A stretch of 64,000 nucleotides of DNA, from contig CAZMNY010000021.1 of the NCBI GenBank assembly GCA_964567745.1, positions 1-64,000 on the forward strand, in the 5' to 3' direction. The notes under the pieces were generated by a model, which saw nothing but the letters and a program-made list of their open reading frames with translations, was not told the origin of the DNA and did not search any database. The translations under genes and the position numbers were made by a program. Below, piece by piece: positions 8,028 through 16,391 of the stretch; the first letter of the stretch is position 1; every line of letters begins with the position of its first letter. This DNA comes from CAZMNY01 sp964567745. GTDB taxonomy: Bacteria; Planctomycetota; Planctomycetia; Pirellulales; Pirellulaceae.

Positions 8028-9734
8028 CTAGAGCTCGTCGTCACCGCGGCTGATCTGCTCGTTATTCACGGCATCATCGTCTTCCGCAATGTCCACGTCG
8101 TCCCATGGACTTTTTGTCTTTGCATCAGGGACCGCCTTGCGTTGGTCGTCGAGTACTCGTTGCGGCGACGCGGCGCGTACCTGCTCAACTTCCTTTACGG
8201 CAAAGAGAAGATTGGCGATGAAGACGATTAACGCGAGAGTTGGGGCGATGATCACATTGGCGGAGAAGCCGAATATTCCGCCGCCCTGCCAAAAATCGTT
8301 TTCCATAATGGCATTCATGGTCCAAGCCCAATTGACCGCTTGAATCGGGCCGTAGTCTGAACCGAACACACGGTGCAGCATTAATTGAAACACCGTCGGG
8401 ACCACGGCGCCCAGCGCGGCGAGCACGACATGAACCAAAAGCGAAGGGAAGAGCCCCAGAGGATAACGTGTTCGGACTGCCAGAATGATCAGCCGGCCGA
8501 CGCCCAGGTAGCCGACCAGAAAACAAAAGAGCATGAAGGAGAGCAAGACCGGGTCTTCGCGGCGGCTTGGCGCTCCGGCCAGATTGGCCCAGTCGGCAAC
8601 GATCGCCATGATCATAGCCGCAATCATGATGACCCCGTAGTTGCAGACCGCAAAAACGTAGCCGGTACCGCTCCCCGGAAAAAACCAAGTGAGGACAATT
8701 CGGCCCAGAGCAGTGCGAGGCAGTGACCTCTTGACTCGCGTCGACAGCTCTCCCATCTCGCCCGTCATCAAGGCCCCGGCGATCGCCCAACTAATCGCGG
8801 GCATGATCACCAAGATCGTGAGGAAGTCGTTGTCGCCGAACTCGCGCCAAGCATAAAAATTGAACCCGAGCCAAATCGCCTGCTGGATAAGCAAGGTCAC
8901 TCGAATCGGCGTCGAACGATTGTCGCTGGCAAAACTCACCATCGACGACGCGGCGACGATCGCGACGAAGATATACGTGATCAACATCGTGACCATGTAC
9001 GCGTTGCCCATCCAAAACTGAGGTTCATGAAAGGGCATCTGCGAATCGAGCAGGACATTAAAGACAAAAGCCATCCAACCGAAGGCGCCAAAACCAAAGG
9101 CCGCGAGCAAGAACACCGAAAGAACCACCTGCCAGTGGGATGATCGGGTCAGCGTTCCCACAAGGATGCCGACGGAGCAGAAGGCGAGCGACAAGAGGCC
9201 CGTGTGCGAAAGCACCCAAACGATGGAAAGCAAGTCGACGCCGCGCAGTAGATACGTAAAAGCAATAAACGGCGCCAACGCCGACATGTAGACCACGATC
9301 TGCAGCACCGAAACGGCAAGTTTACCGGTTACGATTTGTCTGGAGTTCAGGGCGGTGATTGAGAGGAGTTCAAACGTTCCGTGGTCTTTCTCCGCCGCAA
9401 TCGACCGAAATGAGGCAAACGGAACGATGATCATCAACGGCACCGTTAAGACGACGAAATAGCCGCCGAGCATGAACTGGCCGCTTTCGGCGTAGTACAC
9501 CGCGCCCGCTTGCAAGGCGATGCCCAATATCGACCAACCCCAACCGCAGACAAGAAGCAGCATGAACGTGATCAAGAACTGCTTGCTCTTCATCGCCTGC
9601 CGAGCTTCTTTGACCAAGATCGGATTGAGCTTCTCCCCGAGAACCTCAATCACCGAGTCGAACCGGCTGGGCTTTTCGCGAAAACTGCGTCCGTCCGCTT
9701 CACTGATTTCCGGATTGGCTTCGGCGGCTGTCAT
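8028..9734 (-). CDS. ABC-2 type transporter permease
   Basis: A 568-residue multispanning membrane protein, the permease of an ABC-2 exporter. It starts with a soluble segment (about 45 residues) leading into VKEARQAMKSKQFLITFMLLL, the amphipathic connecting helix and first span typical of ABC-2 permeases. About a dozen hydrophobic stretches follow, and it ends with an acidic cytoplasmic tail. The start at 9734 overlaps the ATPase stop by 4 bp (ATGA); the open frame extends 66 codons upstream inside the ATPase gene in a non-coding-like Arg-rich reading, which was rejected. It is the last gene of a three-gene operon. The substrate is unknown. At 568 residues it is longer than usual single ABC-2 halves, suggesting a fused double half or extra spans. 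Confidence 0.82.
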   Translation of the reverse strand: MTAAEANPEISEADGRSFREKPSRFDSVIEVLGEKLNPILVKEARQAMKSKQFLITFMLLLVCGWGWSILGIALQAGAVYYAESGQFMLGGYFVVLTVPLMIIVPFASFRSIAAEKDHGTFELLSITALNSRQIVTGKLAVSVLQIVVYMSALAPFIAFTYLLRGVDLLSIVWVLSHTGLLSLAFCSVGILVGTLTRSSHWQVVLSVFLLAAFGFGAFGWMAFVFNVLLDSQMPFHEPQFWMGNAYMVTMLITYIFVAIVAASSMVSFASDNRSTPIRVTLLIQQAIWLGFNFYAWREFGDNDFLTILVIMPAISWAIAGALMTGEMGELSTRVKRSLPRTALGRIVLTWFFPGSGTGYVFAVCNYGVIMIAAMIMAIVADWANLAGAPSRREDPVLLSFMLFCFLVGYLGVGRLIILAVRTRYPLGLFPSLLVHVVLAALGAVVPTVFQLMLHRVFGSDYGPIQAVNWAWTMNAIMENDFWQGGGIFGFSANVIIAPTLALIVFIANLLFAVKEVEQVRAASPQRVLDDQRKAVPDAKTKSPWDDVDIAEDDDAVNNEQISRGDDEL

Positions 9735-10684
9735 TGCACAATCCCCTGAGTCACCTTGAGGAATGCGTCTTCGAGCGAGGCGGCATGCGCAGCGAATTCG
9801 GCAATCGCCATCTCTTGCTCGACCATGTCTCGCAACAACCGCACCTCGAATTCCAGGTCGGCCTCGTGCTGCAAGTAGATCTGTTCGCCGACGCGACGCA
9901 CGTCCTCGACATCGTCTCGCTCGCGGAGCCACTTCTCGGCGACGTCACTGTCGCGAATGACTCGAATTCGAAGCTGCCGAACGAGGCTCGCATCGTGGCT
10001 GTTCCGTTGGATCTCGTCCACGTTTCCAACGGCGATCAATGAGCCGGCTTCAATGATACCTACTTCATCGCACATTTCCGCCAGCTCTGAGAGTATGTGG
10101 GAACTGACGAGTATCGTCTTGCCGGCGGTCGCGAGTTCACTGATCATGTTTCGCAACTCGATGCGGGCTCGAGGGTCGAGGCCAGCCGCGGGTTCATCCA
10201 GGATTAGCACCGGCGGATCGTGCACGATTGCGCGACCCAAGCAAAGCCTTTGCTTCATGCCCTTCGACAGACCGCGAATCGGCTTCTCCGCCATCTTGTC
10301 AACGCCGGTGAAATCCATCGCGCGTCGGCAGGCCGCGTGCCGTTGTCGGCCGATGAGTCCATGAGCTCGAGCGAAGAAGTCGAGGTACTCATAGCAATCC
10401 ATATTGGCGTAGGCGCCGAACCCATCGGGCATAAATCCGAGACGCCGTCGAACGCGGTCGGGATCGTTGACCGATGAGAATCCATCGACTCGCGCGTCTC
10501 CGTACGTCGGCAACTCGAGCGTGGCGAGGATCCGCATGCTGGTCGTCTTGCCGGCGCCGTTTGGGCCGATGTAACCGAACACGGATCCCTTCCGCACCTC
10601 GAAGGAAACATCGTTGACCGCTTTCGTGCGGCCGAAGTAACGATGCAAACGCACCAATTCGATCATCGGTTCAGGAGAAATCAT
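9731..10684 (-). CDS. ABC transporter ATP-binding protein
   Basis: A 317-residue ABC ATPase of the ABC-2/CcmA (drug/polysaccharide/Nod export) class. Walker A is GPNGAGKTT (40-48), the signature is RGLSKGMKQR, and Walker B with D-loop is LILDEPAAGLD, followed by the switch histidine in SSHIL. The last about 90 residues form the extra C-terminal domain common in these exporters. The ATG at 10684 is preferred because GGGAG lies six bases before it and it overlaps the upstream stop as ATGA; an ATG two codons earlier directly abuts the SD. It sits between the large membrane protein and the permease, forming one transporter operon. Confidence 0.9.
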   Translation of the reverse strand: MISPEPMIELVRLHRYFGRTKAVNDVSFEVRKGSVFGYIGPNGAGKTTSMRILATLELPTYGDARVDGFSSVNDPDRVRRRLGFMPDGFGAYANMDCYEYLDFFARAHGLIGRQRHAACRRAMDFTGVDKMAEKPIRGLSKGMKQRLCLGRAIVHDPPVLILDEPAAGLDPRARIELRNMISELATAGKTILVSSHILSELAEMCDEVGIIEAGSLIAVGNVDEIQRNSHDASLVRQLRIRVIRDSDVAEKWLRERDDVEDVRRVGEQIYLQHEADLEFEVRLLRDMVEQEMAIAEFAAHAASLEDAFLKVTQGIVQ

Positions 10685-12948
10685 TTCCATCTCCCGTAGA
10701 TGATCTCAAGGCCTGACTGTCGTCGCGAATTGGCGACTCCCATCGGTATCGCTCGAGATTGCTCGACCACGGCGACGAAACCGCCATGCGGCAAGCCCTG
10801 CAATGGATTCAACATCAGGCTCCTCATGCGACGCTCCAAAAGCGATCCATCGTTTTTGGGAGGACCGAATCCATAATCGGCGCTATTGTCCCAGTAGTTC
10901 CGTGAGAACCGCAAGAACGCCGCTTCATCCCAGCCGTCTGGCGTCGTCAGTTCCGCCTCGTCGTATCTCTGACGAGTACTTTCCGCCAGATCGAGGATTT
11001 CCGCTTGAAGCATCACGACAACATCGCCGGGTGCTACGTCGTCAGCCTTATAGAATCGGTCGCCGTGTCTCGCAATCACGAACTCGACGGGTGCCTGCAA
11101 TCCGTTTGTAAATTCAAGCGTGCCGCCCTTAACCGCCATCTTGGCGTACATGGAGGACGACGCTGAGCGCGCCACAAGGAATTGAGTCATGGTGCGCGGG
11201 CGAAGGTAGGAGCCCGTTAACCGCTGGCTCGAATCCCATTCTGTCAGGCTCTGTCGATCCCGGCGTCGATAGTCTCTCGGTTGATACTTGACCGGGAAGA
11301 CACTGGCGTCCGTCGGGAATCGCAATTCGGCCGCGCCGCCAATCGAGGAATAGTAAGTTTGATACGAGACCGAGGAGACGCGTCCCGTTTTGGAATCGAG
11401 GAAGGTGAGCCCGCGAACTTGAGTCCGAACGCCAAAGCCGTCGGACACAATCGCGAAGACCAGGAGACCGCACAGCATCGCAATCGAGGCGAGCGGCGTG
11501 ACGACCATGATTAGAAACAGACGTTTCGTTCGTTTGAAAAAGAAATAACTTGCAGGGCCCACTGTAATGACGAACATGGTCATCACAATCAGAAACGAAT
11601 TGACCGGAGGCAGTCCGACTCCCGGAATCAGATTTCGCCAGAACACGGAATTGGTGCTCGTCATCGAAACGCCCGCGCGCTCGCGCCAAGCCCAGTTGCG
11701 AATCCCGACAACGTTCATCACGGCGACACGATCGCGATAGGTCATCTCATACGGGTCGCCGGAAACGTAGACGACTCGACCCAATCCGCAATCGCGAATT
11801 CGAAGGAAGTCGCAAGTTCGGTTTTTGTTGATGGCGCCGAGCGTTTTTTTTGCGCGATTGCCGTTGCGACTGGAATGCGTGTTGTATTCTTCGATACGGT
11901 CGTCGTCGCTGACCGTTCCAACTTGCCAACCGGAAAATCCGCCTTGCAGCACCGAGTCGACGCGGCGCAATCCTTCCGTGACTGGGCTCTTCTTCGCGTC
12001 GTAGACGTACAGCGAGTGCCCTGCTCTGGTCCAGTGCTCGAGCGCCAACGCCGTTTTCGGCGTTGCCTGGAGTTTCTCGAGATCCTCGATTGAAATGAAC
12101 GTCAAGTCGTAGGTCGACAAGGCGAGCCAATTGTCAGGCAACTCGGTGAGCGGAATCAAGTCACACATGGGCGCGTCGCGCAAGCCGTTCAAGACGTCGG
12201 TTGTCCGCGCTTTGGGATCGTTCGGATGAAGGGTCGCCGCAGGCAAGGCGTTGGGCTTGCTGGTCCGCGTGAACTTGACTGCCGGGGAAAGTTGGGCCAG
12301 AGCGCGGAAGTCGACAAACTCCGCGTGCACGGGGCCCTTCCCTCCGCCTCGCCGAATTCGCTCCAGTTGATTTCGCCTCGGCGCGCGAGAGTCAATATGC
12401 AACATCGACGGCCACATCTCCGTCTCTTCGCCGCCGTTGGCGATAACGGCCGTTGAGTTCATTTCCGGAATTCGATGACCCGACTCGTAGACCGCCGTTC
12501 GCAGATTCGCGGTCGATGCGGACTGGCGAACCAACATGGTCATTTCCGCCGAAAATGCGCCTCGGGCAAGCGTGATGCGTTTCGACACTTGCTGTTGGCC
12601 GTAGCCGTAGTTGCCATTGGGCGAGAACTCAACCAAGAGCGTTCTGTCGCTGCCGCTCGGCCTCCCGTTGGATGTGTAGACTCGGATGCGAACCGGTCGG
12701 TAGCCGTTGCCATCGACCCCTCTTGTGTCAACATCCATTTGCAACCCGTGTTTGGCGGCTGCCGCCGCGCGGGGAATGGTGGTGACCGTGCCGTTGCCGG
12801 CGAAAGACGTTGAGCAAAGAGGCGCCGCTGCGAAAACGATGGCCAGAAGAACGGCAAGGCCTGCTCGAGCGACCTCTCCGATCCGATAACAGCGGTGGCT
12901 GCTCGGCAAGTATTTGAAGCGCGGCTCAGCGTTTCCTTGCCTAACCAT
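10681..12948 (-). CDS. Large membrane protein of ABC-2 operon, unknown function
   Basis: 755 residues, with AAGGG six bases before the ATG. Residues about 28-50 are a signal/anchor helix. Residues 55-430 form an extracytoplasmic region of beta-rich type (VRIRVYTSNGRPS, TLLVEFSPNGNYGYG). Two spans follow (about 455-480 and 488-515; FLIVMTMFVITVGPASYFFF and the VVTPLASIAML segment), then a C-terminal extracytoplasmic region of about 240 residues. The family is not recognised. As the promoter-proximal gene of the ABC-2 operon, with 4-bp overlap into the ATPase gene, it probably works with the exporter, much as GldG-type accessory proteins do with GldA/GldF (analogy only). Confidence 0.65.
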   Translation of the reverse strand: MVRQGNAEPRFKYLPSSHRCYRIGEVARAGLAVLLAIVFAAAPLCSTSFAGNGTVTTIPRAAAAAKHGLQMDVDTRGVDGNGYRPVRIRVYTSNGRPSGSDRTLLVEFSPNGNYGYGQQQVSKRITLARGAFSAEMTMLVRQSASTANLRTAVYESGHRIPEMNSTAVIANGGEETEMWPSMLHIDSRAPRRNQLERIRRGGGKGPVHAEFVDFRALAQLSPAVKFTRTSKPNALPAATLHPNDPKARTTDVLNGLRDAPMCDLIPLTELPDNWLALSTYDLTFISIEDLEKLQATPKTALALEHWTRAGHSLYVYDAKKSPVTEGLRRVDSVLQGGFSGWQVGTVSDDDRIEEYNTHSSRNGNRAKKTLGAINKNRTCDFLRIRDCGLGRVVYVSGDPYEMTYRDRVAVMNVVGIRNWAWRERAGVSMTSTNSVFWRNLIPGVGLPPVNSFLIVMTMFVITVGPASYFFFKRTKRLFLIMVVTPLASIAMLCGLLVFAIVSDGFGVRTQVRGLTFLDSKTGRVSSVSYQTYYSSIGGAAELRFPTDASVFPVKYQPRDYRRRDRQSLTEWDSSQRLTGSYLRPRTMTQFLVARSASSSMYAKMAVKGGTLEFTNGLQAPVEFVIARHGDRFYKADDVAPGDVVVMLQAEILDLAESTRQRYDEAELTTPDGWDEAAFLRFSRNYWDNSADYGFGPPKNDGSLLERRMRSLMLNPLQGLPHGGFVAVVEQSRAIPMGVANSRRQSGLEIIYGRWK

Positions 12949-13012
12949 CGATTGCCCTTTCGGCTGACTTCGCTCTAGTTGCTTTCGTTTACCGTTACGT
13001 TAACCGCAAATG

Positions 13013-13348
13013 TCAATCGGCATCTTGAGTCGGCAGTACTTGACGCGGGGCGCTTCCCCCAAATGGAGTCGCACGAGGTTTTCCCCGAACGAGCGACCAG
13101 GCCGATGCGATCGCGAAGGCCAACGCAAAAACCAAAAAGAAGAGCATGAAGCAGAGCACGATTCCGCCGACGCCGACCGCGACGGAAATCGCCCCAAGAT
13201 CCCCGCGAAAGGCCGCCGCCAAGACGAGGCTCGCGAATCCAGCTACCGCCATCCCGGCAAGCAGCGTCCGAAAAGAAAACTGAGGTGCTAACATGCGGCC
13301 CGCGAAAGGAGCGTGTCGGGAATAGGAGATCGACGGATAGAACGCCAC
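13013..13348 (-). CDS. Small membrane protein
   Basis: A 111-residue protein with three hydrophobic stretches (about residues 28-45, 50-70 and 72-88) and a short polar tail. The phrase APQFSFRTLLAGMAVAGF before the first span is a type often seen at the N-terminus of short planctomycete membrane proteins. The longest start is GTG at 13348 with an AGGCGGA that is very close; ATG at 13294 (93 residues) is the alternative. It lies upstream of the ABC operon on the same strand but 64 bp away. Function unknown. Confidence 0.5.
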   Translation of the reverse strand: MAFYPSISYSRHAPFAGRMLAPQFSFRTLLAGMAVAGFASLVLAAAFRGDLGAISVAVGVGGIVLCFMLFFLVFALAFAIASAWSLVRGKPRATPFGGSAPRQVLPTQDAD

Positions 13349-13414
13349 TCCGCCTGGGTCGGCGATTTTAGACTATGCTATTCTTACTTCGTTTGACAGT
13401 CTTGGATCCCAGTT

Positions 13415-14338
13415 TTGATTTTCCTGAAATCAACGGGTGTTGTCGTCGATGTCGCCGCGATGCAACGAGACCGAGTAGCATTCTTGACAAGCTTTATTGA
13501 CCATCAAGCCGAGAAAAACCGCGAGACAGAAGGCCTCTGGAATTCATACGGGCCTCATCGTCAGCGTATCGACTCGATACTCGAGCGTCTTTCCGATCGC
13601 GAAAAATCTTTGGCGATTCTCGGCGCGGGCAATGGAAACGACCTGCAACTCGACCGTCTGATTGAGCGATTTGGGCGTGTTTCACTGCTCGATTGCGACT
13701 CGCCAGCCATGGCCAGAGCCTGCCAACGCTTGCCGGCTCGGGCGGCTGCTGACATCGAGCGGATTGAGTTTGACGTGACCGGCTGTTTTGGCGCACTTGA
13801 CGCCGCAATCTCAGCTGACGGCCCGCTCGCTCCGCACGACGTGATCACGACACTCGGTTCAAGGCCCGCCGCGCCGCCCCCCGGCTCCCCGTTTGACCGC
13901 GTCGTCTCCCTCTGCATGCTCTCTCAGCTGATCGACCATTTGTCGCACTATTTGCCGGCGGAGAGTCCCGTGTTCGCCTCGGCAGTCGACACGCTGCGCA
14001 CGAGGCATCTTCAATTGTTGTTGCAGTGGACGCGACCCGGAGGATTCATGTTGCTGTTTCTCGATTTCGTCTCGAGCGACACCGCGCCCGCGCTGCGAAC
14101 GACCGATTCCGCTTCGCTTCCGGAACTGCTTGAAATACTCTTTAAGAAGGGCAATTTCTTTCTCGGACTGCATCCGGGTGCGATGGTCGAGCAACTGCAG
14201 CAGAATCCCGCGCTGGCGGAATGGGTCGACCATGTCGAAATCGCGTCGCCCTGGCTGTGGAACATGGGCGAGAGATCGTACGCCGTGACTTGCCTTCGCG
14301 TCTCGCGTTCAGAACGCGTTTCAGAAACGCCAAGTTGA
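13415..14338 (+). CDS. SAM-dependent methyltransferase-like protein
   Basis: A 307-residue frame with a class I Rossmann methyltransferase pattern. ILGAGNGNDLQL (about residues 67-78) is the glycine-rich SAM loop, SLLDCDSPAMARAC gives the acidic residue ending strand 2, and DRVVSLCMLSQLIDHL fits strand 4. The substrate is unknown. The first possible start is TTG at 13415; ATG at 13460 (292 residues) is equally plausible, and neither has a clear SD. It ends just before an 18-bp tandem duplication that separates it from the convergent glycosylase gene. Confidence 0.65.
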   Translation: MIFLKSTGVVVDVAAMQRDRVAFLTSFIDHQAEKNRETEGLWNSYGPHRQRIDSILERLSDREKSLAILGAGNGNDLQLDRLIERFGRVSLLDCDSPAMARACQRLPARAAADIERIEFDVTGCFGALDAAISADGPLAPHDVITTLGSRPAAPPPGSPFDRVVSLCMLSQLIDHLSHYLPAESPVFASAVDTLRTRHLQLLLQWTRPGGFMLLFLDFVSSDTAPALRTTDSASLPELLEILFKKGNFFLGLHPGAMVEQLQQNPALAEWVDHVEIASPWLWNMGERSYAVTCLRVSRSERVSETPS

Positions 14339-14374
14339 GGCGCGGCTCAATATGACGGCGCGGCTCAATATGAA
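14339..14374. repeat. Tandem 18-bp duplication
   Basis: Two adjacent copies of GGCGCGGCTCAATATGAC (second copy ends in A instead of C) begin right after the stop codon at 14336-14338. A partial third start (AGCGCG) follows. They fill the space between convergent genes. Confidence 0.85.
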
Positions 14375-14383
14375 AGCGCGACA

Positions 14384-15067
14384 TTAGTTGCTCAGGTGGT
14401 CGCGAGCAGCGGCAAAGACGGAATCTAACATCGGCTCCGTCAGTCGTCCGGTAAACGTGTTCTGTTGGCTCGGATGGTAGCTGCCGATCAGTAGCCTGTC
14501 GCTGTCGAGTTGAACGCGAACGTCATGGCCGAACTTTGGCCTTTTCTTCTCCATCAGCCATTGGCGGCGAGCGATTTCTGAGACGGTGCTTCGCCAAGCG
14601 ATGCCGCCAAGCGCCACGATCACGGTCGGGTCATGGAGATCGAAAGTGTCGACGAGCCACGGTTGGCACGATTCCAACTCGTCCTTGGAGGGCTTGTTAT
14701 CGGGCGGCGCGCAATGGCAAGCGGCCGTGATCGCACAATTCGTCAGATGCAGTCCGTCGTCTTGCGACGACGACTCGGCCTGAGAGGCGAAGCCAGTGCG
14801 GTGCAATGCGCGAAACAGCCAATCGCCGCTTCGGTCGCCAGTGAACATTCGCCCCGTGCGATTGGCGCCGTGAGCGCCGGGGGCCAGCCCGACGATGAGC
14901 AGGCGTGCGGCGGGATCGCCGAAGTTGGCCACCGGCTTGCCCCAATAGTCATCGTCCTGATACGCCTTGCGTTTGGTTTCAGAGACACGTCGACAATGGC
15001 CAATCAGTCGTGGGCATTCTTCGCACCCAACAATCTTCCGGTTCAACTTCGTCCACGCTCTGCTCAT
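14384..15067 (-). CDS. Uracil-DNA glycosylase, family 5-like (UdgB)
   Basis: 227 residues. This is a 4Fe-4S uracil-DNA glycosylase of the thermostable family 4/5 group, removing uracil (and in family 5 other deaminated bases) from DNA. Cys15 and Cys18 in CEECPRL plus Cys residues near TAACHCAPP and ELESC are the likely cluster ligands. Motif A is GLAPGAHGANRTGR (60-73), with alanine at the position where family 4 carries Glu, as in family 5; motif B is YHPSQQNTF near the C-terminus. The start at 15067 follows GGGG; the frame runs 65 codons further through a 15-bp tandem repeat, so a longer product with an NNSEH-type repeat N-terminus cannot be excluded. It stands alone, convergent with the methyltransferase-like gene. 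Confidence 0.85.
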   Translation of the reverse strand: MSRAWTKLNRKIVGCEECPRLIGHCRRVSETKRKAYQDDDYWGKPVANFGDPAARLLIVGLAPGAHGANRTGRMFTGDRSGDWLFRALHRTGFASQAESSSQDDGLHLTNCAITAACHCAPPDNKPSKDELESCQPWLVDTFDLHDPTVIVALGGIAWRSTVSEIARRQWLMEKKRPKFGHDVRVQLDSDRLLIGSYHPSQQNTFTGRLTEPMLDSVFAAARDHLSN

Positions 15068-15091
15068 TATCCCCGTCGTCCTTTTTCCGTC

Positions 15092-15151
15092 GTACTTATT
15101 CCTATCGTGCTCGTTCCTGTCGTGCTCGCTGTTGTTGTGCTCGCTGTTGTT
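15092..15151. repeat. Four-copy 15-bp tandem repeat upstream of the glycosylase
   Basis: Read on the minus strand, two identical AACAACAGCGAGCAC units are followed by GACAGGAACGAGCAC and GATAGGAATAAGTAC. The array lies 24-84 bases before the ATG at 15067, in frame with it. If translated it gives 5-residue units (NNSEH, NNSEH, DRNEH, DRNKY). Confidence 0.85.
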
Positions 15152-15324
15152 CTCGCCTGGTCGAAACCGCGCGTCCGAGTCGAGTTGAAACGGAGCCGTT
15201 CCCTGGTCGCATCGCGGCTTTCGGAATCGGACTCTAGCGTGTACAAAAAATAAACCCGGCACAGGTGGTGGCCAAAAATTGTGATCTCGAATCAGATCTT
15301 ACTCTATTGTCGAATGGCTCAGTG

Positions 15325-16206
15325 ATGACGACGGACTTGTCAATGCATCATCAGTTAGTAGGTGACTTGTTTGCAGCCTCCGACCAGGCGGACTCGGAAG
15401 ACTTTCGCTTGAGCGACGAGCAAGTCGCGTTCTTTCATGAGAATGGTTTCCTAGCCGGCGTGCGATTGCTAGATGAAAACCAAGTCGACACGCTTCGCGA
15501 GGAACTTGATGCGTTGTTAAAGCCCGAAGCGGCGGACTCGGAACTTTGGTACGAGTATCAGCGCAATGAGTCGAACGATCCCAATATGGTCCTCTTCCAC
15601 GCCCTGGGCGCGTGGCGGATGAAAGCAGGTTTCCACGATATTCTTTGGAACCCGCGGTTTGGTACGGCCGCCTCGCAATTATTGGATGGCCCTGTTCGCT
15701 TCTGGCATGACCAGTTGTTCTACAAGCCGCCGCAGCACGGCGGAGTCGTCGCCTGGCACCAAGACTATTCCTACTGGACTCGAACGAAGCCACTAGCCCA
15801 CCTGACTTGCTGGATCGCGCTGGACGACGCCGATGAAGAAAATGGCTGCGTCTGCTACGTGCCCGGCAGTCATCGTTGGGACCTGTTGCCGATTACCGGA
15901 TTGGCGGGCGACATGAACGCGATCCGCGAGGTGCTTGATGGCGAGCAATGCCGACAGTTCAACTCGCCCGTCGCGGCAAGCGTCAAAAAGGGCGAGTGCA
16001 CCTTTCATCATGGATTGACGATCCACGGCTCATTCGAAAATCGAACGGATCGACCGAGGCGAGCGACGGTGATCAACGTTTTTCGAGACGGAGTCTACTC
16101 GGCTGCCAGCGAACCGTTACTTGATGGGGTGCCCGTCGTCCCTGAGGGGGAAAAGATGGCTGGGCAATTCTTTCCTCTGCTTAATGACGGGCGAAGTGCG
16201 AGCTGA
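15325..16206 (+). CDS. Phytanoyl-CoA dioxygenase (PhyH) family protein
   Basis: 293 residues from ATG 15325 (a GTG-started frame 20 codons longer is possible; neither has a good SD). It is a non-haem Fe(II)/2-oxoglutarate oxygenase of the PhyH group. Fe ligands are H145 and D147 in AWHQDYSYW and H234 in IHGSFENRTD; Arg245 or Arg246 would bind 2-oxoglutarate. The segment HLTCWIALDDADEENGCVC and a YVPGSHRW loop are typical of the family's core strands. The substrate cannot be inferred; bacterial members hydroxylate varied small molecules or lipids. It is monocistronic between the glycosylase (divergent) and the porin (same strand, 185 bp away). Confidence 0.85.
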   Translation: MTTDLSMHHQLVGDLFAASDQADSEDFRLSDEQVAFFHENGFLAGVRLLDENQVDTLREELDALLKPEAADSELWYEYQRNESNDPNMVLFHALGAWRMKAGFHDILWNPRFGTAASQLLDGPVRFWHDQLFYKPPQHGGVVAWHQDYSYWTRTKPLAHLTCWIALDDADEENGCVCYVPGSHRWDLLPITGLAGDMNAIREVLDGEQCRQFNSPVAASVKKGECTFHHGLTIHGSFENRTDRPRRATVINVFRDGVYSAASEPLLDGVPVVPEGEKMAGQFFPLLNDGRSAS

Positions 16207-16391
16207 ATCGCTCAACGGCCTTAGCCTATTCTCTCTATTGGCTCCATCGTGTCGACTCGCCTGGCAAGTTGGGTGGTTTGCCTCGACTTGGCTAGCTGTG
16301 CTGAGTTTTCGTGCGGGAGGTTTTGTGCTTGATTTTACACGGAATCGGGTCGATTGGTAATTTAGCCAATAACAAGATGGGGGATTGTTCC

